Below, piece after piece: positions 6,798 through 11,682 of a stretch of DNA of 11,682 bases. The notes below the pieces were generated by a model that did no database searches, was not told the DNA's origin, and worked only from the letters and a program-made list of their open reading frames with translations. The stretch's first letter is position 1; every line of letters starts with the position of its first letter. The position numbers were made by a program, and so were the translations under genes. The DNA lies in contig JAGHDB010000119.1 in the NCBI GenBank assembly GCA_021160155.1, forward strand, positions 1 to 11,682. The letters are read 5' to 3'. This DNA is from Bacteroidales bacterium. Its GTDB lineage: Bacteria > Bacteroidota > Bacteroidia > Bacteroidales > UBA12481.

Positions 6798-8566
6798 GGA
6801 AGTTGCCGGCCAAAGAGTCTTTGACGGTCACGGGCAGCCGCTGTTTTAATCCATGCTTCAGGAACCACACGCCAACGGCTGATGATATCGGGTGTAATCA
6901 CCTTTTGTTGTTTCATCCATTGCATCAGCAGATAACGAAAATCCTGTTTGGATGTAGATAGAACACGGTTTTGTAATTCGGTACGATCCAGTTTGGCACC
7001 ACGGGTCAGATGACCACCCCCGCCACTTCCCCGGTAGGAATTAAGTGCTACCGTATAATATTTATCCGGATCAAAAGGGATGCCGTCTGCCATGCGGAGA
7101 ATTTGTACCATATCCCCTTTTTCCCGGGTTACATCCACCGTATATTCAATTCCTGCGGCAGCGTCAAAATTGTAGTAGGCTGATTTGAAACGCCAGCTGC
7201 CGTCAGGTTGCTTCTCCATTCTTAATAATGGGTCATCCGGACCCTCCATGTGATTCATCCAAAGTGCATAAGAGTAATTCAGGTAGTCGAGGATCTCCCG
7301 GCCGGTTAATTTCATGGTATAGAGCAGGTTTTCATACCGGTAGAGGCTGAAAAGTGATTTCACCCGGAGCAGGCCGGCAGGTAAATAGGAACGGAAAGAG
7401 AGCGGAGCGGCAAAAGAAATATCGGCTCCGGTCAGATCGAGTTGGGCTTTATGAATCAGATCTATAAAGGTATTCGGACCGAAATATGCAGCTTCACTGT
7501 TAATCGCTTCAGTCAGTGTGGCAACCGGTTGATTGATAAAAATGGATACAGAATCTATATATCCCTGAAAGTGATCCATGAACCGCGAATCCGGAGGTAT
7601 ATCCTGCATGGAAACATGCGTACCGGTGACGGAGATTTTTTTTGTCACACGGGTGTCGGATGCAGAAGAAAGGATTATATGGATCCCGGCTACTGAAATT
7701 TCTCCGGCACGGCTTTTTGAATCCAGCAGAAGAACCGAATCCCCGGCTGTATTAACGACCCACATTTCATGGTGTTGGTGGTCGTGACCGGCAAATACGA
7801 TTTGGAAACCCGGTACCTGTTCAGCCACCAGCCGGGAGGCGTTTTCATTCAGGTAGTCACCGGCAGAAGCGTTGTTATAACCGGGATCCACTCCACTGTG
7901 GAAGAGTCCGATCAATAGATCCGGATGATATTTTTTTTGCACATAACCTACCCATTTACGGGCGGTTTCAATCATATCGGCGAATTTAATCCCAGACCAT
8001 AACGAAGGGGGAAGCCAGTCGGGCACTTTCGGGGTTGTGAGTCCGATTACTGCTACTTTAATACCTGCCCGATTGATAATGGTAAAAGGTTCAAAATAGG
8101 GTATTCCTGAGGGTGTTTTCAATGCATTGGCAGCCATCCAGGGCATATGGAGCTGTTTGACCATCGCATCATACACGGCATGGCCGGCCTCAAGGTCGTG
8201 GTTCCCTACCGTTCCGGCATCATAGTGCATATAATTCAAAATACGGGCTGCAATATTCGGATGTGTGGTTTGGATATAGTTGGCATAATAGACTGCCGGA
8301 TCACCCTGGATGAGGTCACCGTTATCCAGCAGGATCAGTGTTTTGCCCTGCTTCCGTTCACGATTGACCCAATAAGCTACCTGGGCCATTGAACCGGGAA
8401 TGGTACCGCTATGATACCAGTTTCCCGGGAACAGGGCACCATGAATATCGGTGGTAACTACGATTTCGATCTCTTCACTCTCCTGGGAGAAAACGGGTTG
8501 TAATAGAACTAATCCGGTAATTAAAACGAGGGCAAATTTTAATTTTAAAGATCTGTTTATGATCAT
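6794..8566 (-). CDS. Secreted 5'-nucleotidase / 2',3'-cyclic phosphodiesterase family enzyme
   Basis: This 590-aa exported metallophosphoesterase belongs to the UshA/CpdB family, which removes phosphate from nucleotides outside the cytoplasm. From the chosen ATG the signal peptide is MIINRSLKLKFALVLITG onward, with likely cleavage near S27 (PVFS-QES). The catalytic domain (about 33-320) shows metal-binding motifs TTDIHG (D40, H42), DNGD (D84), GNHD (N122, H123), LFHSG (H223) and GHDHQHH (H261, H263). The C-terminal nucleotide-recognition domain (about 350-565) has NFDAAAGIEYTVDVT and NSYRGSGGGGHL, close to CpdB-type enzymes, so activity on 2',3'-cyclic nucleotides is plausible. An open frame extends to 8644, but that extension would span a terminator hairpin and the promoter at 8593-8600, and would put 26 residues before the signal peptide, so I reject it. 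The gene is monocistronic and convergent with the hydrolase. Confidence 0.9.
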   Translation of the reverse strand: MIINRSLKLKFALVLITGLVLLQPVFSQESEEIEIVVTTDIHGALFPGNWYHSGTIPGSMAQVAYWVNRERKQGKTLILLDNGDLIQGDPAVYYANYIQTTHPNIAARILNYMHYDAGTVGNHDLEAGHAVYDAMVKQLHMPWMAANALKTPSGIPYFEPFTIINRAGIKVAVIGLTTPKVPDWLPPSLWSGIKFADMIETARKWVGYVQKKYHPDLLIGLFHSGVDPGYNNASAGDYLNENASRLVAEQVPGFQIVFAGHDHQHHEMWVVNTAGDSVLLLDSKSRAGEISVAGIHIILSSASDTRVTKKISVTGTHVSMQDIPPDSRFMDHFQGYIDSVSIFINQPVATLTEAINSEAAYFGPNTFIDLIHKAQLDLTGADISFAAPLSFRSYLPAGLLRVKSLFSLYRYENLLYTMKLTGREILDYLNYSYALWMNHMEGPDDPLLRMEKQPDGSWRFKSAYYNFDAAAGIEYTVDVTREKGDMVQILRMADGIPFDPDKYYTVALNSYRGSGGGGHLTRGAKLDRTELQNRVLSTSKQDFRYLLMQWMKQQKVITPDIISRWRVVPEAWIKTAAARDRQRLFGRQLP

Positions 8567-8592
8567 GATGCTTTGCTGAATTGACAGAAGTA

Positions 8593-8600
8593 CAAATATA
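8593..8600 (-). promoter_or_regulatory. Perfect Bacteroidota -7 promoter element for the nucleotidase gene
   Basis: On the minus strand this reads TATATTTG, a full match to TAnnTTTG. It ends 26 bases before the ATG at 8566, predicting a leader of about 20 bases. It begins only a few bases after the T-run of the preceding terminator, so its -33 region overlaps the terminator hairpin and shows no TTTG. It is the best -7 match in the window together with that at 11584-11591, and it decides the start of the nucleotidase gene. Confidence 0.65.
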
Positions 8601-8604
8601 GCGA

Positions 8605-8634
8605 CAAAAAAAGGATGCCCTTTTGAGGCATCCT
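8605..8634 (-). terminator. Intrinsic terminator of the Spy-like gene
   Basis: On the minus strand, AGGATGCC (8634-8627), a 7-base loop TCAAAAG and GGCATCCT (8619-8612) form a perfect 8-bp stem, followed at once by a run of T (8612-8606). It lies 31 bases beyond the stop codon of the Spy-like gene at 8666. This is a textbook rho-independent terminator separating that gene from the nucleotidase gene. Confidence 0.92.
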
Positions 8635-8665
8635 GATTTCTCACTTCTTAAAAGTTACTTCCGGG

Positions 8666-9256
8666 TCAACGGTTCCATCCGCCGCCAAACCGGCGACTAC
8701 CACGTCCTTGTCGCTGATGAAATCTTTGTCCGCCACGTCCCTGGCCGAACTGACCCATAGGTTTCATGGGGCGCATCCCCTGTTGACCGCTGATGCCCAT
8801 TCCCATTCCCATTCCTCTGCCATAGAAATGACTGCGGATGAGTTTTTGCTGTTCGGGTGTCAGGATTTTAGCCACTGCTTCACGATGTGCAACGCCCTGC
8901 TTCATCATTTGGGTTTTTAATGCCCCGATTTGATCGATCGTCCGGTCAATTGCCTTTGAATCGTGTTGCTCAGCTCCCAGCAAAGTGCGCAGGTGAGCCT
9001 GTTTTTCAGCTAATTGAAGACGTATAGTTTTCATATCAGCCAGATGCTGATCGCGAAGTTCCGTGATCTGATTGAACTGTTCTTCAGTCAGTTGTTTTTT
9101 TAACATCTCAATTCCGACTTGTTGCGGGTTTGCTTTCCGGGGGAAATCCCTCTTCATCATTCCACCACGCTGGCCGAATGCATTCATGCTTAATCCAAGC
9201 AGTGCGACTACCAAGGTCATGCTCAGCAAGCTCACTTTCATTCTTTTCTGTTTCAT
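8666..9256 (-). CDS. Spy/CpxP-like LTxxQ periplasmic protein with Met/Gly/Arg-rich tail
   Basis: This 196-aa protein has an N-terminal signal peptide (MKQKRMKVSLLSMTLVVALL onward, likely cleaved near NAFG-Q29). The mature part is mainly helical and contains two LTxxQ motifs, LTEEQ (56-60) and LTPEQ (132-136). These mark the Spy/CpxP/ZraP group of envelope proteins, whose characterised members act as ATP-independent chaperones or stress sensors in the periplasm. The helical core (about 44-143) is followed by a low-complexity tail (about 145-196) rich in Gly, Arg, Met and Gln, with the repeat GMGMGMG and RG/GGQR-like segments. Such a tail is not part of E. coli Spy. An internal ATG at residue 6 is an alternative start that also leaves a signal peptide. 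The gene has its own terminator. A chaperone role is inferred from family; metal binding by the Met-rich tail is speculation. Confidence 0.85.
   Translation of the reverse strand: MKQKRMKVSLLSMTLVVALLGLSMNAFGQRGGMMKRDFPRKANPQQVGIEMLKKQLTEEQFNQITELRDQHLADMKTIRLQLAEKQAHLRTLLGAEQHDSKAIDRTIDQIGALKTQMMKQGVAHREAVAKILTPEQQKLIRSHFYGRGMGMGMGISGQQGMRPMKPMGQFGQGRGGQRFHQRQGRGSRRFGGGWNR
8796..8815. repeat. Short tandem repeat, CCCATT x 3.3
   Basis: Three consecutive copies of the hexamer CCCATT (8796-8813) plus CC form a small in-frame microsatellite. On the coding (minus) strand it encodes the alternating Gly-Met run in the tail of the Spy-like protein. Gain or loss of a unit would add or remove a Gly-Met pair without a frameshift. 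Confidence 0.8.
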
Positions 9257-9308
9257 AATTTTTTCTTTTTAATGGTTTTGTTCTTTTGACAGACAATAAG
9301 AAAGAAAG

Positions 9309-9321
9309 TTTAATGATTAAA
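9309..9321. repeat. A/T-only palindrome between the S41 protease and Spy-like genes
   Basis: TTTAAT and ATTAAA flank a central G, giving 6-bp arms. It lies in the 99-base gap after the S41 stop (9356) and upstream of the Spy-like start (9256). The stem contains no G-C pair. As a minus-strand terminator it would be weak, being followed by CTTTCTTTCTT, and as an operator for the Spy-like gene it is untested. The rest of the gap is A/T-rich and shows no convincing promoter or strong terminator. Confidence 0.3.
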
Positions 9322-9355
9322 GCATTTTTTCAAAACTTCTAAATCTCTAAACTTT

Positions 9356-10963
9356 TCATTGCGTTTCCAAAAACCGAACCGCCCGGTTCAATGTCTGGTC
9401 TATAGTTTGAATAATAGGATAAAACCCCGGGTTGTCAATCAGATTGCGGGCGATATATGCTTTAAGTTGGGTATTGATGATCAGAAAAGAGGATTTCCAT
9501 TCGTTTTTAGAAGGATGAAATCCTTTTTGACGGATATAGGTTAGAAAAGCATCCGCCGCATCTTGCCGTTCCAGGGTGGAGTCAATTTCCCGCGCTGTTT
9601 TTAGCGTGTCCAGCATTTCACGATATTGATCCACATACAGCAATGCATAACGATAAATCAGTCCGCCCCGGTTCAATTGGATAAACAGCGGGGTAATTCC
9701 GGTCGTGTCATAGGGTACAAAATAATCCGGCATAATACCGCCGCCGCCATACACGGTACGGCCGCCGGGGGTGGTATATTTCAGGCTGTCGTTAAAATGA
9801 ATACTGTCGGCAGTAATGAATTCTCCATGTTTGAACCGGGAGGCAATATCCATGTAGTATTGATTCAGTCCGTGATTATACGGTTTCTGGATAGATCTTC
9901 CGGTTGGTGTATAATACCTGGCAGTAGTCAGTCGCAGTGCGGAACCATCTCCCAGTTGTGTTTGTTCCTGCACCAGGCCCTTTCCGAATGACCGGCGCCC
10001 GATGATCCATGCCCGGTCGTTATCCTGCAGTGCCCCGGCAAGGATTTCAGAAGCAGATGCGGATCCTTCATCAATCAACACTGCCAGAGAGAGATCCTGA
10101 CCCAGATTTTTCGAGGTGGCTTTGTAATCGATTCGTTTGCGTGCCCGGCCCTGGGTGTACACAATTAATTTTTCTTTTTCGAGAAATTCATCTGCGATAT
10201 CGATAGCCGGTTCCATGATACCTCCCGGATTGCCTCTGAGATCGATTATAAGATTGCGGCATCCGGCTTCTTTCAGTTGTTGCAGGTGTTCGGTGAACTC
10301 TTTATAAGTAGATTGTGAAAAGGTTGAAATTTTAATAAAACCGGTTGAATCATCGATCATATAGGATACATCTACGCTGACCAGTGGAATGATTCCCCGG
10401 GTGATTTCAAAATCGAGTAATTCAGGAACTCCTTTGCGGTGTATCCCCACAACAACTTTTGAACCCCTGGGTCCTTTCAGTCGGGCTACAATCGAATCTT
10501 GCGGCATATGCACTCCTGCAATGGTATCTCCGTCAACCGTTACGATCCGGTCGCCTGCCAGGATTCCTGCCTGTTCTGAGGGACCGCCTTTAACAGGCTG
10601 GATCACCATCACGGTATCATCAATCATATTAAACTGCACTCCGATACCATCGAAGTTGCCTCTCAGGTTTTCGTTGATGGCCTGCAGGTCTTTGGCAGAA
10701 ATGTAAAAACTATGAGGATCGAGTTTTTCAAGAAGCGGGCGGATGATCTCCTCGGTGAGCGAGTCGCGGTTAACCGGATCCACATAATTTTGCTGGATGT
10801 AGTTCAGAATGGTACTAATTTTATCGGATGTAGTAAATACCTTCAGGGGCATTTGACTGACCGTGTTGTTTTTCAGTGAATTACCGATAAAGACACCGGT
10901 GGCCAGCATCAATGCCAGTACCAGGGGAAGCCAAATGGCCAGTCGTGTATTTTTATGTTCCAT
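9356..10963 (-). CDS. S41 family C-terminal processing protease (CtpA/Prc-like) with PDZ domain
   Basis: This 535-aa envelope serine protease is held by one N-terminal membrane segment (about 9-28). A short helical region leads to a PDZ domain (about 93-175, with the GIGVQF carboxylate-binding loop at 106-111), then the S41 protease core (about 190-360) and a C-terminal extension to 535. The expected Ser-Lys-Gln catalytic residues are S303 in SASASE, K328 in SFGKGLVQEQ and Q332, with the same 25- and 4-residue spacings as B. subtilis CtpB. LRGNPGG at 242-248 is another family signature. Such enzymes trim or degrade proteins from the C-terminus; the substrate is unknown. Its ATG overlaps the stop of the dCMP deaminase gene by one base (TAATG), implying translational coupling and a shared transcript. 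Confidence 0.93.
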   Translation of the reverse strand: MEHKNTRLAIWLPLVLALMLATGVFIGNSLKNNTVSQMPLKVFTTSDKISTILNYIQQNYVDPVNRDSLTEEIIRPLLEKLDPHSFYISAKDLQAINENLRGNFDGIGVQFNMIDDTVMVIQPVKGGPSEQAGILAGDRIVTVDGDTIAGVHMPQDSIVARLKGPRGSKVVVGIHRKGVPELLDFEITRGIIPLVSVDVSYMIDDSTGFIKISTFSQSTYKEFTEHLQQLKEAGCRNLIIDLRGNPGGIMEPAIDIADEFLEKEKLIVYTQGRARKRIDYKATSKNLGQDLSLAVLIDEGSASASEILAGALQDNDRAWIIGRRSFGKGLVQEQTQLGDGSALRLTTARYYTPTGRSIQKPYNHGLNQYYMDIASRFKHGEFITADSIHFNDSLKYTTPGGRTVYGGGGIMPDYFVPYDTTGITPLFIQLNRGGLIYRYALLYVDQYREMLDTLKTAREIDSTLERQDAADAFLTYIRQKGFHPSKNEWKSSFLIINTQLKAYIARNLIDNPGFYPIIQTIDQTLNRAVRFLETQ

Positions 10964-11409
10964 TATTCAGATGCCGGTGGATGGTCTGTTTCAATCAGGC
11001 AGGTTTCAATATTCGCACGCCGCAGCAGATTGAGACCATCCTCAATTCGATATGGTTCAGAGTAAACCACACGGCGGATCCCGGCTTGGATGATCAGTTT
11101 GGCGCACTCAATGCAGGGTGAGGCAGTAATATAAAGAGTGGCTCCTTCGGAGCTTTGATTGGTTTTAGCCACTTTAGTGATGGCATTTGCCTCGGCATGT
11201 AAAACGTAAGGTTTGGTATTTCCCTCTGCATCTTCACACACATTTTCAAATCCGGTAGGGGTACCGTTATAACCATCTGAAATGATCATTTTATCCTTGA
11301 CAATCAAGGCACCGACTTTACGGCGGATGCAATAAGAGTTTTCGGCCCAGATATGGGCCATACGCAAATAACGCCGGTCAATAAGTTCCTGTTTTGAGAG
11401 AGATGACAT
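10963..11409 (-). CDS. comEB: dCMP deaminase (ComEB-type zinc deaminase)
   Basis: This 148-aa cytoplasmic enzyme is predicted to convert dCMP to dUMP, feeding thymidylate synthesis. The zinc site of the cytidine/deoxycytidylate deaminase fold is intact: HAE at 71-73 (H71 zinc ligand, E73 proton shuttle) and SPCIECAK with C99 and C102. Substrate-site features typical of dCMP deaminases, such as SDGYNGTPTGFENC-like spacing (here SDGYNGTPTGFENVC, 44-58), are present, which argues against a tRNA or riboflavin deaminase. Length is normal for the family. The gene follows the THX gene by 25 bases and its stop overlaps the S41 protease start as TAATG, so THX, deaminase and protease probably share a transcript. 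A function in DNA uptake, implied by the comEB name, is not suggested here. Confidence 0.93.
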   Translation of the reverse strand: MSSLSKQELIDRRYLRMAHIWAENSYCIRRKVGALIVKDKMIISDGYNGTPTGFENVCEDAEGNTKPYVLHAEANAITKVAKTNQSSEGATLYITASPCIECAKLIIQAGIRRVVYSEPYRIEDGLNLLRRANIETCLIETDHPPASE

Positions 11410-11418
11410 GAAAATTGC

Positions 11419-11440
11419 AAATAACCGGTTGCGGCTATTT
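11419..11440 (-). repeat. Hairpin overlapping the THX stop codon, before the dCMP deaminase gene
   Basis: In the minus-strand RNA, AAATAGCCG (11440-11432) pairs with CGGTTATTT (11427-11419), giving 9 pairs including one G-U wobble and a CAAC loop. The TAG stop of THX lies in the first arm, and GCAATTTTC then leads into the deaminase ATG at 11409. The short T-run makes it at best a weak terminator. It could lower downstream expression or mark an RNA processing site between a ribosomal protein gene and two low-level genes. Confidence 0.45.
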
Positions 11441-11563
11441 CTTTTTTGTGGTTTTTTTGGTTGTTTTTACGGGAGTGGATTGTGTTTTTTTTCGGGGTCT
11501 TCTTACTCCGTAAGTTCCACTGAATAATTTACCGCGACGAGTTTTTTTATCTCCTTTTCCCAT
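11435..11563 (-). CDS. 30S ribosomal protein THX (small basic protein, 42 aa)
   Basis: The ATG at 11561-11563 opens a 42-codon frame ending in TAG at 11435-11437. The protein starts [20 protein letters not shown], followed by RRPRKK and a Lys/Thr tail. It closely matches the 26-residue Thermus 30S protein THX (GKGDRRTRRGKI-RGTYGK-RPRKKK), which sits in the head of the small subunit and stabilises 16S rRNA. Bacteroidota carry versions with an extra basic C-terminal tail like this one. About 40% of residues are Lys or Arg. It has a well-matched promoter element 20 bases upstream and is followed 25 bases later by the dCMP deaminase gene. It is easily missed by gene finders because of its length. 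Identification rests on a clear motif and normal context. Confidence 0.92.
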   Translation of the reverse strand: MGKGDKKTRRGKLFSGTYGVRRPRKKTQSTPVKTTKKTTKKK

Positions 11564-11583
11564 AGTGATTGGATTTTTGAAAA

Positions 11584-11591
11584 CAAAGATA
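11584..11591 (-). promoter_or_regulatory. Perfect Bacteroidota -7 element upstream of THX
   Basis: On the minus strand the sequence is TATCTTTG, a full match to TAnnTTTG. It ends 20 bases before the THX ATG, matching the spacing at other candidate promoters here. The -33 region has only a CTTGAA, no clean TTTG. It would drive THX and probably the following dCMP deaminase and S41 protease genes. Confidence 0.6.
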
Positions 11592-11682
11592 GAAAATAAT
11601 CATTCAAGAGGCAGTATAGTACCCAGGGCCGGGGTACATGTTTTCTTTACAGACTTTTACGAGTCCTGAATTATTATAATAC

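Noticed and set aside
9257..9355. Promoter for the Spy-like gene (TTTTG near 9330 with TAAACTTTC downstream)
   Set aside because: The -7-like sequence has one extra base relative to TAnnTTTG and lies far from the start codon, so it was not listed.
9626..9991. 121-codon plus-strand frame antisense to the S41 protease
   Set aside because: It lies inside a gene with intact catalytic motifs and has no independent coding evidence.
11619..11637. Inverted repeat GTACCC / GGGTAC with a 7-base loop
   Set aside because: The stem is only 6 bp, with no T-run on the minus strand. It could end an upstream minus-strand gene outside the window but is not a clear terminator.
11604..11682. Minus-strand open frame reaching the right edge and ending in TGA at 11604-11606 (ends ...MYPGPGYYTAS)
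   Set aside because: Only 25 complete codons are visible, a length expected by chance, and no family is recognised. It might be the 3' end of a gene beyond the window, but the evidence is too thin to list.
1..11682. A novel defence, mobile or biosynthetic system
   Set aside because: All but one gene belong to familiar core families in normal arrangements, with no integrase, transposase, repeats of mobile type, toxin-antitoxin pair or clustered enzymes of one pathway.

Overview
The window looks like ordinary chromosome from a member of the Bacteroidota, probably a Bacteroidales-type anaerobe or facultative anaerobe. The evidence is the three-gene succinate dehydrogenase/fumarate reductase operon in the order sdhC-sdhA-sdhB with a fused five-helix cytochrome b558 subunit, a tiny THX ribosomal protein, a dCMP deaminase gene directly followed by an S41 protease gene, start codons preceded by A/T-rich sequence rather than Shine-Dalgarno motifs, and several sequences close to the Bacteroidota -7 promoter element TAnnTTTG. 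Genus or species cannot be read from this sequence. No phage, insertion sequence, CRISPR array, tRNA or rRNA is visible.

Layout, left to right. Bases 1-285 are the 3' end of a CPBP-family membrane protease gene (+). It converges on, and overlaps by 8 bases, a GTG-started gene of unknown function (278-973, -). A 108-base divergent promoter region containing a hairpin-forming inverted repeat separates that gene from a proline-specific M24 peptidase (1082-2473, +). The sdhCAB operon (5910 down to 2513, -) follows. A divergent promoter region with a perfect 9-bp inverted repeat lies between sdhC and an alpha/beta hydrolase (6000-6797, +). The hydrolase converges with a 4-base overlap on a secreted 5'-nucleotidase/cyclic phosphodiesterase (8566-6794, -). 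A clear intrinsic terminator and a perfect -7 promoter element lie back to back between the nucleotidase and a Spy/CpxP-like periplasmic protein (9256-8666, -). The right part is a minus-strand cluster: ribosomal protein THX (11563-11435), dCMP deaminase (11409-10963) and S41 C-terminal processing protease (10963-9356), the last two coupled by a TAATG stop/start overlap.

How the genes fit together. The sdhCAB products form one membrane respiratory complex that interconverts succinate and fumarate with quinones. The M24 peptidase, CPBP protease and S41 protease handle proteins or peptides. The secreted nucleotidase and cytoplasmic dCMP deaminase both act on nucleotides but in different compartments and are not co-transcribed. 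The Spy-like protein and S41 protease both act in the envelope and may share stress-related roles, but that is inference. There is no gap over 300 bases without a gene.

I did not find a convincing novel multi-gene system. The best leads are small: a conserved-looking protein of unknown function, a Spy-like protein with a Met/Arg/Gly-rich tail, two inverted repeats placed over the presumed -33 regions of divergent promoters, an 11-bp perfect inverted repeat inside the hydrolase gene, and an easily missed 42-codon ribosomal protein gene.
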